Shown piece after piece: positions 21,253-32,038 of a DNA stretch of 64,000 nucleotides. The translations under genes were made by a program, and so were the position numbers. Below the pieces are notes generated by a model. That model was not told the DNA's origin and made no database searches. It saw only the letters and a program-made list of their open reading frames with translations. Numbering within the stretch: position 1 is the stretch's first letter; each line of letters starts with the position of its first letter. Origin of the DNA: Lantana camara (taxonomy: Eukaryota > Streptophyta > Magnoliopsida > Lamiales > Verbenaceae). The stretch is taken from positions 15,248,001-15,312,000 of the forward strand of contig CM074863.1 of assembly GCA_037501455.1 (NCBI GenBank). Reading direction: 5' to 3'.

Positions 21253-23220
21253 TGTTAGAGTAGTGCCCTAGAAGAGCCAAATAGTTTAGGCCTCTTTTTG
21301 TAAACTACTCTTATTAGCAGCAATTTGTGACATTAATGAAATAATAAATGTAACGTTTCATAGTCGTTTAATTCTATGTGGCCAATTCATCATATCTCAT
21401 TCAAGTTTATTAATTACATATTATAACTGTTTGTGTATGGATGAAACCCCAAGGTCACATTAAGCTACGGGACTTGACCTCGCATAGGGATGGAGGTTAT
21501 GAAACAAGTCTCTATGGCGTGACCTAAACCAACTCCAAGTCGAAGAGTCTAATAAGCACGGGGATGTTGACTTGACTCGTTTGAGACTTGCTCATACGAC
21601 GTGCCTTTTAGAAAGGTTACTTTGTTTCATAAGTATTGAATGTAGAGACATTCACACGCGTATGGGGGTGCTTGTTAGGGAACAAGTACACTGAGGATCC
21701 CGACAGGAACACCTCAATGGGGTAAGGCTTTTACACCTTAATGATGAGGTTGGTTCCCTAGTTATGGTAGTGTCTAAATGGTCCTTAGACTTGAGGCTCC
21801 ATTGATGCTTTGTGCATGACAAGGGCAATGTTTGATATGCACCTAGAGATTCATGGGTTCCATGAATCTCGTTATGGTTGTATGTTGGTATTGTTCGAAT
21901 CATGTATGGGGGCATATGAGAGGCCAACACAGAATCTATCGCTCGTCTAGAAGAACGAGTGAATCACCCATGAGTTCTATTGTAGCACATTCCACTTAAA
22001 TCCTTGCGCAAGGTAGTGAGATCTAAATTAGGAAATGGGTTTCCTAGAGTGTTAGATCAAATGGAATTGCTATTAGAATTAATTCATAGCATTAGGACTA
22101 ATAGGGTTCTATTATTCCCATGCCCTAGGTCCTAATCGGGGATTAGACGATAGAAGGATTTTATCTCACGGTATCCATGAGACTGAAAGGTTCACAGCAT
22201 AAACTTCACCTGTTGGATGGGTGGTCATGAGCTTGTCACTAGACATCGATCATGATCTGTAGGTACTGATTAATTAAAAGGAGTTTTAATTAAACAGTGA
22301 TTAATTGAAAGAGTTCAATTAAATCAATAAGATAAAAGATTATCTGAAATACCACATTAAAAATGTGGGCCTACTACTATTCATTGGTGAACCTAGGGGG
22401 TCACACAATGACTCGAATTGAACAACAAGATTATCTAAAGATCAATAGAGATTGATTGATGAATTAAAAGAGTTTAATTTATGAGAGAGTAATTAATTAA
22501 TAATTGTATTAATTAATTTATGCTTAATTGTTAAGCTATTGAGAATAGATGTTAAAGAGTTAACATTAATTTAAATAAGTGTATTTAAATTAATTGGACT
22601 TGAAATTTAATTAGGAGTAATTAATTTTTAAGTCCACAAATTTAATTAGATGTTGGACTTTTGATTTAATTGTTGTGATTAAATTAAGTCCACTAATTAA
22701 ATAAATATTGGGCCTTTTAATTTAATTAGTAGTAATTTAATTAAAGCCCATTATATCAACTAGCTTAGCCCATAAGGTTTTTGACCTAGGGTTAAGCATA
22801 TAAACAGATTTGTGAGAAGAAAGAAATCATCGTTGTTTTTCTTCTTTTCTGCTTTCTCTCCAAGTCTCTCTCTTCTCTCTCTTTTCTCAATACAGTATTG
22901 AGAATACTATTAGATAATCAATATCTAATTAGTGTTCTAGTGTGCTAATTGATTAGTTATTCAATTACGAGTCGTGGACTACCTTAGAGGAATTCCGCGT
23001 GGGATTCTTGGAAGAAGATCGGATAGAAGAGAAGCGGGTAGGTTTTGGAAAACCTTCTAGTCATCGTCATCAATAGGAAGCGAAAGAGGTATTTGATTCT
23101 TCTTTGGTTTAAATCGTAAATCTTTAATCAAAGGTGATCTTGTTTGGAATTCCGATAAATTGGTTTTATAATCCCTAAAAATTTTAATTTCCGCTGCGTT
23201 AGGGTTGACGAATTCCAACA
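21253..23220 (+). repeat. Copia-1 5' LTR (1968 bp)
   Basis: Begins TGTTAGAGTAGTGCCCTAG and ends GACGAATTCCAACA. A TATAAA box lies at 22799-22804. ACGAGTCGTGGACT (22967-22980) is a partial copy of the motif repeated in the leader before gag. No ORF of interest; the rest is AT-rich U3 and U5. Confidence 0.95.
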
Positions 23221-23835
23221 GTGGTATCAGAGCCATACTTTGATTGATTTACGATTTTTTGTTCTTTGTATTAATTTGATTAATATGTTGATGCGTGTCA
23301 TGCTTATTTTAATTTGAGATTCGTTAGGGCAAAGTCTTAAAATTTGAAGAAAAGTTCTTGTTTTAAAACTTATATAAAAATTATGAGATTTTGTGAAAAT
23401 CGAAAAACTGTTTTTCTTGATTTCATAAAATTATAATTTATATATATTTTCTTTTAAAATTAGATTTTAAAATAAATCTGTACAGTGCATCGATGCACTG
23501 TACAGCGTGAAGTGTGTGCGTCTGGCTGCTGCTTTAGGGCAGCGGATTGGGCTTGCTTGCAGCCCAAGTCGCGGCCCCTTGCAGATTAGGGCAGCAGTGG
23601 GTTGGGCCTCCAACAGCAGCAAGCTGGGCTCCTGCGCATAGTCACTGGGCCGCCCTGGGCCATCCCGGAGATGGGCCGAGAAGCAGGCTGGGCGTCGGCC
23701 CGCTGCATGGTGCTCCAGCAGCCCATGTGTTGCACATGGCACCCCTTTCTTTTTACAAAAATGTTTCATAAAATTGGGGTAGCTGGGTGTCGAACCTGCG
23801 ACACTCAGCAGTGCAACTGCTCCTTCAGCCGGCTA
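23221..23835 (+). other. Copia-1 PBS and 5' leader, part upstream of Copia-2
   Basis: GTGGTATCAGAGCCA (23221-23235) directly follows the LTR and is the tRNA-iMet primer site. The leader then holds a perfect 28-bp palindrome (23478-23505, half-site CTGTACAGTGCATC) and a GC-rich tract (about 23515-23745). On the minus strand it holds tRNA-like Pol III box sequences: B-box-like GGTTCGACACC (23786-23796) and A-box-like CGGCTGAAGGAGC (23819-23831). Copia-2 is inserted after GGCTA (23831-23835). Open frames here are not credible genes. Confidence 0.75.
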
Positions 23836-25783
23836 TGTTGGAAAACACGAATCAGAAAGCAGCGGAATTTAAAAATTTTTCCCAACAAAAGGATCTAGGA
23901 CTCGCAATCGTGTAACCAAATTCGTAAAGATAGAAAACTTACTTTTCTTTTATTCTTTCTTGAAGCGTTTCAAGCCACCCAAGAACGCTCTTCACGCGGC
24001 TTGATCCCCTCTCCTTGGTAAAGCTCGAATCTTCAAACTTCTAACTTGAAGTCTCTAGAGAAAGTCCACCAACTTGATCACAATCTAACTAGTAAGGATG
24101 CTAGTTCTCTAGTTAGTGTTTGGGCTTAACCTAGGGTTTAATTTAATCTTGGAGAAAGGAAGGTGTTCAACACATGAACCAAGAATTGTCTATTAGCTCT
24201 AAAGGGGAGCTCGAGCTCCCCTATATATAGGCAAGGGAGTGCCGAAATTCCTAGTCCTTTATGGGCTAGGATTTTGGTCCCTCTCTCCTATTACTTGAGG
24301 ATCAAGTATTTTCAACCTTGACTTTGAATTCTAATTCTAGTCAACTTTGAAGAGAGCTTAAAAAATATCCAAACTATTTTTGGATAATTTTATACTTTAT
24401 TTATTATAAAATAAATAACTTATTTTATCTAATTAATTAATTCATAATTAATTAACTAGATTATTTTCTCCAAAATTAGACTTTCTTTTTAATTCAAAAT
24501 TAAACCAAAGTCTATTAAATAATTAACTAATTAATTATTTAATATATATATAATATATATATATATACACGTGTGTGACACGTGTCACAGTGACACGTGT
24601 CACTCACGTGATCCACACGTGTGAATTCACACGTGTGGAACCCTCTTGGTCCGATTAACTCGTTTAATCATTTTCAAGCCTCAACTCATGTAACCAAGTT
24701 GTTGTGTGTGACCCTCTAGGTTCTCAATTCAATTAGCAGTGACCCCAATTAATTAATTCACTAATTAATTAATCAGTTCACAGATTAAACGACCATAGTC
24801 TAGCAACAGGTGTTTAACCCCTAGCTGAATTGGAATGTTCGGATTCGACAGAACCTTTAAGTCATTGAATCATGTGAGATACAATCCTCCTACTTACTAT
24901 CTCTCAACCAAGATCTAGGGCAAGGGAATAATCAGAACCCTAATAATCCGGTCTTAAAGCTAAGTGCATTTCATATCCATTTGATCTCAATCCAAGAAAC
25001 CCTTTTCTTGATGTCTTGATCTACTGCCTTGGCCAAGGACTCCATATGGCATATGAATGACTTACACAATAAGAGATCACCTTGCAAATGCAAGTGTAGG
25101 TCCTTTCTTGATTCTCATTCACTTTCATGAATCACTTGTGCAGCCCCAGCATAAGCCTTGAATCAGTTGTCTAAGGCGACACCCTTTAAAGCTTATACCT
25201 AAGACTACAGAGTTAACTCATAAAGTGACAAGGAACCTCAAGTCTAAGGATCAATTAATCACATCAATGACTCGTGAGATATTTCCTAATCTGGAAGTTT
25301 CCATTTCCTGAAATAGAAACTTCCTTTCCCATTTAGGAATGTTCTCACACGGGGCACCTCAGTGAACTTACTTATTAAAGTAAGCACCCTCATGTATCAC
25401 GCACGTATCAACTATACACTTTGCACCTCCATGAAACAAGGTGGTCCTTCTTAAGGGCGTGATCCCACAAGCAAGCCTTAGAGGAGTCAGGTTGACACTC
25501 CCACTGTCTGTAGGACTCATCGGCTTGGAGTATTTTACTAATCATGACTTATGTGATATAGGGCTCGTTTCATGAACCATTTCACCTAAATGGTAGAGTC
25601 CTATAGTCATCAGGATTAGGGGAGTTCTCATACATGCACAGCTAAAGTAAACGCATACCAAACAAGAGCATATAAAGAAGTGTTGCCTCAATTCGTTATT
25701 TCATTCAAAGATTGTCTGTGATTACAATAAGGAAAAGCACAAAGCGGATATACAATCGGCTTTTTAGGGCACTATTCCTAACA
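23836..25783 (-). repeat. Copia-2 3' LTR (1948 bp)
   Basis: On the minus strand the promoter has a TATA box (CTATATATAG, 24221-24230). About 340-410 bp upstream are six CACGTG hexamers within 24568-24635, including a perfect 26-bp palindrome (24613-24638, half CCACACGTGTGAA). A perfect 18-bp palindrome GGGGAGCTCGAGCTCCCC (24204-24221) abuts the TATA on its downstream side. No coding. Confidence 0.95.
24568..24638 (-). promoter_or_regulatory. G-box (CACGTG) cluster in Copia-2 U3
   Basis: CACGTG occurs at 24568, 24579, 24594, 24605, 24616 and 24630, mostly embedded in longer dyads such as GTGACACGTGTCAC (twice). CACGTG with ACGTG/T flanks is the classical G-box/ABRE core bound by plant bZIP and bHLH factors. 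Its location in U3 upstream of the TATA suggests stress- or light-linked control (inference). The same array is at 32771-32841 in the other LTR. Confidence 0.65.
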
Positions 25784-25798
25784 ATCTCCCACTTGCCC
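25784..25798 (-). other. Copia-2 polypurine tract
   Basis: GGGCAAGTGGGAGAT on the minus strand lies between the gag-pol stop (25800-25802) and the 3' LTR. It is the primer for plus-strand DNA synthesis and is identical to the PPT of Copia-1. Confidence 0.9.
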
Positions 25799-25799
25799 G

Positions 25800-28700
25800 T
25801 CAAAGCCATTCTAAAGCTACTCTAAGTCCCATCTTCTGAAGATGACCTTGGAAAGCTTCTCGACTAAGGGGTTTAGTAAGTGGATCTGCCACGTTCTCTG
25901 CTGATGTGACCCTCTCAATTAGCACATCTCCTCTTTTGATAATATCACGGATTAGGTGATACTTCCTCATAATGTGCTTGGTCCGTTGGTGAGATCTTGG
26001 TTCTCTTGCTTGAGCAACCGCCCCAGTGTTGTCACAAAACACAGTAATGGGGTCTTTCATGCTAGGAACAACATTCAATTCTTGAATGAAGTTTCTAATC
26101 CAAACACCTTCCTTTGCTGCATCATTTGCAGCTAAGTATTCGGCCTCAGTGGTCGAATCAGCAGTGGTAGTTTGCTTGGAACTCTTCCAACTCACTGCTC
26201 CGCCGTTTAGGCAGAAAATGTATCCTGACATTGACTTAAAATCATCTAAGTCAGATGCAAAGCTTGCATCGCAGTATCCTTCGATAGTAAGATCTTTCTG
26301 ACCTCCGTAAACTAAGAATAAATCTTTAGTACTTTTCAAGTACTTAAGAATATTCTTCACGGCAGCCCAGTGACCATCTCCAGGGTCAGATTGGAAACGA
26401 CTTGTTACACTAAGTGCATAAGCCACATCCGGTCGAGTACATAACATTGCATACATTATGCTACCTATTGCTGATGCATAAGGTGTATGAGTCATTCTTT
26501 CCTTCTCAAGGTTAGTCTTAGGACACATCTTCTTTGAAAGACATGTTCCTACACTCATAGGAAGGTTCTTAACCTTTGCTGACTCCATATTGAATCTCTT
26601 CAATACTTTGTCAATGTACATCGACTGTGATAGTCCTATTAACCTTCTAGATCTATCTCTATAGATTTTAATTCCAAGGATATAGGACGCATCACCAAGA
26701 TCTTTCATCTCGAATTGGTTCGATAACCATAACTTAGTCACTTTCATGTCATCCTTCGAATTCCCAATAAGAAGGATGTCATCAACATAAAGTACTAAGA
26801 ATTGCACTGAGGTCTCCAATTCCTTTCTATACACACATGACTCATTCGAAATTTGGATGAAGCCAAACGCTTTGACCGATTCATCAAATCGAATGTTCCA
26901 ATTCCTAGAAGCCTGTTTCAATCCATAGATTGACCTTTGGAGTTTGCAAACCTTTTGCTCACTCCCACTGAATGTGAAACCTATGGGTTGCTCCATATAA
27001 ATGTCTTTGTCAATGTCACCATTGAGAAAGGCAGTTTTCACATCCATTTGCCATATCTCATAGTCATAATATGCAGCAATGGCAAGCATGATTCGAATGG
27101 ACTTTTGCATTGCAACTGGTGAAAAGGTTTCGTCAAAGTCCACGCCGGGTCTCTGAGTGAATCCTTTTGCAACCAGTCTTGCTTTGTAGGCTGCAATGCT
27201 TCCATCAACTCCAAGCTTTCTCTTAAAGATCCATTTGCAACCTATGGGTTTGACCCCATCAGGCAAATCTACCAAGGTCCAAACTTGGTTGGAGTTCATG
27301 GAATCCATTTCGGATTTCATGGCTTCTATCCACTGTTCAGAGTCAGAATCTGAAAGTGCCTCCTTATATGTCAAAGGATCATTATCCTTTTGAGAGATTT
27401 CATGGAAGAATCCATACCATCTCTCCGGCTGTCTAGGAGTACGTTCAGAACGCCTTAGAGGAGGATTTACATGTGTATCGAAATTCGTGATTGGTTGTAG
27501 TTGATCAGAGTGGGACGTTTCTTCAGTGGGTGGTATGGGGTCACTTTGTACTTCTTCTAATTCTATGATCTTGCCTTTCTTTTCTTTAAGGAACGGTTCC
27601 TCAAGAAAAGTGGCATTTCTGGAAACAAACACCTTTTGTTCAGATTGATCATAGAAGTAGTATCCTATGGATTCCTTAGGATAACCTACAAAGTAGCATA
27701 AGTTAGAACGAGATTCTAACTTATCTCCCACTGTCCTCTTCACGTAAGCAGGACAACCCCAAATTCTTAAGTAAGAATAACTAGGGATTTTACCATGCCA
27801 CATTTCATAGGGCGTTTTAGGGACTGACTTAGAGGGAACAAGATTCAAAATCTTTGCTGCACTTTCTAGGGCATAACCCCAGAAAGAAGGCGGTAAGTCA
27901 GTGAAACTCATCATGGAACGAACCATATCAAGTAGGGTTCGATTCCTTCTCTCAGAAACTCCATTAAGCTGAGGAGTTCCCGGAGGAGTCCACTGAGAGA
28001 TAATCCCATTACCTTTGAGATGATTAAGGAATTCTTCACTAAGATATTCGCCTCCTCGATCAGATCGAAGTGCTTTGATCTTGTGACCAGTTTGGTTCTC
28101 AACCTCCTTTTGAAATTCTAAGAATTTCTCAAAAGCTTCAGATTTATACTTCATTAAGTATACATAACCATACCGACTAAAGTCGTCAGTGAAGGTTATG
28201 AAATACTGATGATTGTTTCTTGTGCTTACACTAAGCGGTCCACAAACATCAGTATGGATCAAATCCAGAACCTTAGAGGCACGTTCCACAGTTCCTTTAA
28301 AAGGAACTTTGGACATTTTTCCTTTGAGACAGGATTCGCAAGAAGTTAACTCTTTGAGATCATTTTCAGAGAATGATCCTAAAGTGTTTATCTTGCTAAT
28401 TCTGTTCTTGGAAATGTGTCCTAATCTAGCGTGCCATAAGGGAGCTGAAACTTTGTCATCTCTCTTACGCTTTGTTTCTCGTTGTATATTCATAATATTG
28501 ATATTTTGAGTTAGGTAAAGTCCATTACTTAGAGTACCGATATGAACGGAAGAGTTGTTCCGTTTGATAAAGTATTTACCATTCTTAATATAAGTTTCAT
28601 AACCTTCGCAATCTAATATTGGAACTGAAATTATATTACGAATAATGCTCGGTACATAAAGGACTTTGTTTAATACTAACTCAAAACTACCTAAATCTAA

Positions 28701-29720
28701 TCTAATTGTGCCTAAAGCTCGAGCTTCAACGTTTGAGCCATCGCCGATCTTCAAGACACATTCTCCTTCTTTGAGTTGTTGGACTTCACTTAGCATCTGT
28801 ACATCATTACAGATATGAGTTCCACAACCGGTATCAAGTACCCAAGAACTAGAATTAATAGAAAGATTTACTTCAACGAGAAAGATACCTTTCTTTAGAG
28901 TAGCCTTGTACTCTGGGCAGTTTCTCCTCCAATGTCCCGCTTTGCCACAATGGAAGCAAACATCCTCTTTCTGATCACGCTTCTTCTTTTGGGCCTTCCC
29001 CTTCGAAATGCCACCAGTGGGCCTAAGGGGTTTCTTCTTCTTCTTTTGGGCTTTCTTGCCCTTACCTTTAGAAGGCCCAGAAGAGGAAGATGGAGCATTC
29101 ACCATCAAAACCTTATTGTCCTTCTTGATCGTGCTTTCAGCAGTCACAAGCTGACTAATCAGCTCAGCTACAGTAGCACCAGCATGATTCATGTTGAAGT
29201 TAAGGACAAATGGGTTGAATGATGGTGGGAGCGAAGCTAGCAACAGATCCACTGAAAGCTCATCTTTCAGCGGCATGTCCATGGAGGCAAGTTTCTCAGT
29301 AAGGGCAAGAAACTTGAGTCCATATTCATGGACACTTGAACCTTCCCTCATTCTCAAGTGGAATAATTCCTTTGAAGTGTTATACCTTGTAACACGTTCA
29401 TGAGGGCGGTAAAGTTGCTCTAAGTGGTCGTAAATCTCCCAAGCAAATTCCATGGCCTCATGTTGTCTTTGCAAGTCCGGAGACATGTTAGCCAACATAA
29501 GACAACGGGCTTGGAGATTATCATCCTTCCACTTCTGAATCGCGTCCCGCTCGGCCCGAGTGGGAGCCTCCCCTTCAGGAGTAGGCTCCCCTTCGAAGAG
29601 AACATAAGTTCTCTTCTCAGAATCTAAAATGATTTTTAGATTCCTCAGCCAATCAGAATAGTTGGGACCAGTCAACTTGTTTGACTCGAGGATCGATACA
29701 AGAGGGTTTTTTGTTGCCAT
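25800..29720 (-). CDS. Copia-2 gag-pol polyprotein, intact (1306 aa)
   Basis: One ORF on the minus strand encodes the complete copia polyprotein. Gag opens with NPLVSILESNKLTGPNYSDW, has a Lys-rich stretch and the zinc knuckle CFHCGKAGHWRRNC (about residues 252-265). The aspartic protease has LDTGCGTHIC (about 293). The integrase has its HHCC module (WHARLGH...CESCLKGK, about 427-470), first Asp at HTDVCGP (about 488), second at SDRGGEY and Glu in NGVSERRNRT. The reverse transcriptase has YVDD (about 977), and RNase H has CDASFAS (about 1150) and DSTTEAEY (about 1190). Order protease-integrase-RT-RNase H defines Ty1/copia. No stop or frameshift is found, length is usual for the group, and all catalytic motifs are present. 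It supplies particle, maturation, reverse transcription and integration functions, and might also serve Copia-1. Confidence 0.95.
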   Translation of the reverse strand: MATKNPLVSILESNKLTGPNYSDWLRNLKIILDSEKRTYVLFEGEPTPEGEAPTRAERDAIQKWKDDNLQARCLMLANMSPDLQRQHEAMEFAWEIYDHLEQLYRPHERVTRYNTSKELFHLRMREGSSVHEYGLKFLALTEKLASMDMPLKDELSVDLLLASLPPSFNPFVLNFNMNHAGATVAELISQLVTAESTIKKDNKVLMVNAPSSSSGPSKGKGKKAQKKKKKPLRPTGGISKGKAQKKKRDQKEDVCFHCGKAGHWRRNCPEYKATLKKGIFLVEVNLSINSSSWVLDTGCGTHICNDVQMLSEVQQLKEGECVLKIGDGSNVEARALGTIRLDLGSFELVLNKVLYVPSIIRNIISVPILDCEGYETYIKNGKYFIKRNNSSVHIGTLSNGLYLTQNINIMNIQRETKRKRDDKVSAPLWHARLGHISKNRISKINTLGSFSENDLKELTSCESCLKGKMSKVPFKGTVERASKVLDLIHTDVCGPLSVSTRNNHQYFITFTDDFSRYGYVYLMKYKSEAFEKFLEFQKEVENQTGHKIKALRSDRGGEYLSEEFLNHLKGNGIISQWTPPGTPQLNGVSERRNRTLLDMVRSMMSFTDLPPSFWGYALESAAKILNLVPSKSVPKTPYEMWHGKIPSYSYLRIWGCPAYVKRTVGDKLESRSNLCYFVGYPKESIGYYFYDQSEQKVFVSRNATFLEEPFLKEKKGKIIELEEVQSDPIPPTEETSHSDQLQPITNFDTHVNPPLRRSERTPRQPERWYGFFHEISQKDNDPLTYKEALSDSDSEQWIEAMKSEMDSMNSNQVWTLVDLPDGVKPIGCKWIFKRKLGVDGSIAAYKARLVAKGFTQRPGVDFDETFSPVAMQKSIRIMLAIAAYYDYEIWQMDVKTAFLNGDIDKDIYMEQPIGFTFSGSEQKVCKLQRSIYGLKQASRNWNIRFDESVKAFGFIQISNESCVYRKELETSVQFLVLYVDDILLIGNSKDDMKVTKLWLSNQFEMKDLGDASYILGIKIYRDRSRRLIGLSQSMYIDKVLKRFNMESAKVKNLPMSVGTCLSKKMCPKTNLEKERMTHTPYASAIGSIMYAMLCTRPDVAYALSVTSRFQSDPGDGHWAAVKNILKYLKSTKDLFLVYGGQKDLTIEGYCDASFASDLDDFKSMSGYIFCLNGGAVSWKSSKQTTTADSTTEAEYLAANDAAKEGVWIRNFIQELNVVPSMKDPITVFCDNTGAVAQAREPRSHQRTKHIMRKYHLIRDIIKRGDVLIERVTSAENVADPLTKPLSREAFQGHLQKMGLRVALEWL

Positions 29721-32038
29721 TTCAAAACACGTAGAGAATCACAGAATCTACGACCTAAATGGTGAAACAGAGAACTAGTGAGCATGCTGAATTATAACGA
29801 TATACAAAAGATAAGGTCTTTAATCTATTGTAGCTCCCACTGTTTTTCAAAGATCTAGAATTCCCAAAGATCTAAGAGGAACACGTTTCCCAATGGGTAC
29901 TAAGATCCTAGGCATTTTACCTCGAACCCACGACTCGCGGACATTCTAAGTAAGAACCCTAGGTAGGTACAACTTACCAATTCTAACACCTTTAGAACTC
30001 TCAGTAATTGTTTTTGCATCACCTATCTTTCAATATGGACCCACGACTCGTGCGACATCCATATTTACTTAGGTGTTAAGCTAGACCCATCAATCATAAG
30101 ATCATGACCAAAACTTAGTTCGAACGACCCACGACTCGCGGACATCGCCCTTGCCAAAATTGACCACGAAATATTGATCATTTAAAATGATCAATTAGGT
30201 AACTAAGAACTAGTAAGCTCCACTAGCTATCCCACGACTCGCGGACAATAACTAGCTTTACTTACTAAACTTAAAACCTATTGATGGAATGCTAGGAATT
30301 TAATTCAAAACTTGCATCTCGAATTAAACACCTATTTGTTCGAAATTAGCTTAATATTTAATGGGAATTTTCGAATCAACCGGAGAGTTGTCCGGTTCGA
30401 CCTCACCAACATATATGTTATCCAATTTTATTAGTCTTGATTAATGCAAGTACACTTAAATGCATTTCAAACAAGCACATAAACAGATAACATGTCCTAG
30501 CATGATACTAACATGTAATGATCATGGGTTCTACCTATCTTATGCGTGATATGTGGGAGCCACTCCACAATCACAAGTTCTAACATACATGCCACATAAA
30601 CAGTTCAAATCACATAAGGGAAAGCGGTAACAAAATACGAGCCCTATCTCTATTACATTTAACAATTGAGATTCCCCTCCCTAACATTTTGAGGGGTCTT
30701 CACTTATGGCCTCCTTGTTACTTGAATGTGGTCCATCTTACTCCATGGGTGCATTGTCTCCAAAATGAAAATAAAACCTCACCACCTATCTCTACTCTCA
30801 AATTACAATAAAAAGAAAAAGACATAAAGTAATAAGGCTCAATCTTCATATTGGCCTTAGACAATTACACGGGGCATACCCCGGCCTCAAAAACAGTAAT
30901 ATGGAAAGCCACATAATAAATCACATAACAGTACGCACATAAGTGAGGCTCCAACCTCAATTGAAAAACGCAACTATAGGGCTCCAACCCCAATTGAAAC
31001 CATTCATGTGCATAAATTAAAACCATACATAGATCTAAACCCATGATCACCTAACATGCTTTTGCGAGAATTTAAATTTAGCCAATAAATTAAAATTCTC
31101 GTTTCAAGTCCTAATGACTCAAAACACGACTTAGATGCAATTCTTGTTCAAGAGCCTTTTCAATAAAACCCGAAAAACATTAAACTAATAAAATTCCAAT
31201 TAATTTCCAAAATTAATAATTTTATTCTTTCATTATTTTCAGAAAATAATATTCATAATTTTTCCAAAAAACCAAATCGCTTTAATTTCTCAAAAATCCC
31301 AATTTAATCAAAATTTTAAAATAATTTTATTTTACCAAAACTGATTTTAAAAGATAAAATTAAAATAAAATTAAATCGGGATTTTTCGGACCGAAAAACA
31401 CGAAACACGAAAACACGAATGCACGGGCCCGGCATGACGCGGGATCGCCCGCCCGCCGTGCAGGAGCGCGCGCTAGGCGCGCGCCAGCGCTGCGCACAGC
31501 CGGCAGCGATTGCCGCCAGAGTGCGCGCGCCAGGCGCGCCCTTGCGCGCAGATGTGCGGCGCGGGCAGGCAGTCCCGCCCATCCCTGGGCGGGCGCTCCC
31601 GCGCGGTTGCGGGAGGAGCAGGCGGCTGTCCCGCACGGTTGCGGGACAGGCGAGCAGGGCGCCTAGGCGGGCGGGGAGGCCTCCCGCGCGGATGCGGGAG
31701 GGCTGGGCGGCGGTAATGGGGTTTGGGCGTGCGACGTGCTAGCACGCCCAATCCCATTCTTTTCGTGTCCCGTTTCGTATTTCCGGGTTTCTCCAAAACC
31801 CGTTTCAATCCAAAATTAAAAAATTCGATTTAAACAAATTTCAACTAAAACAATTTTTCAAAAACACGATTTGAGAAAACAGTTTTAGAAATTCAGGAAA
31901 AATTACAGTTTCGTAATTCAGGCTTTCTAAAAGAACTCATGAATACCTAATTCGCATCTAAGCCTAAGAATTTCTACCAAATTCAGAATAATTGAGACGA
32001 ATCAGAAACACGATTAACGAGGTGGCTCTGATACCACT
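29721..32038 (-). other. Copia-2 PBS and 2.3-kb 5' leader
   Basis: On the minus strand, TGGTATCAGAGCCAC (32022-32036) follows the 5' LTR and is the tRNA-iMet primer site. The leader contains a strongly GC- and CpG-rich block (about 31415-31745). Shortly before gag it has four copies of the motif CGAGTCGTGGGT (29926-29941, 30039-30056, 30127-30142, 30230-30245). Open frames across the GC block overlap each other on both strands and have no recognisable domain. I do not call them genes. Confidence 0.8.

Noticed and set aside
18188..21280. Met at 21280 as the start of Athila pol
   Set aside because: The first nine codons lie in the Copia-1 LTR; the true frame continues from the protease at 41454 across the insertion.
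21652..21930. 92-codon minus-strand frame, repeated identically at 39881-40159
   Set aside because: It is the antisense of the Copia-1 LTR; its repetition only reflects the two LTRs.
31316..31808. Overlapping open frames of 68-111 codons on both strands in a GC-rich block
   Set aside because: High GC removes stop codons in all frames; the translations are Arg/Pro/Ala-rich without any domain, and the block is the leader of Copia-2.
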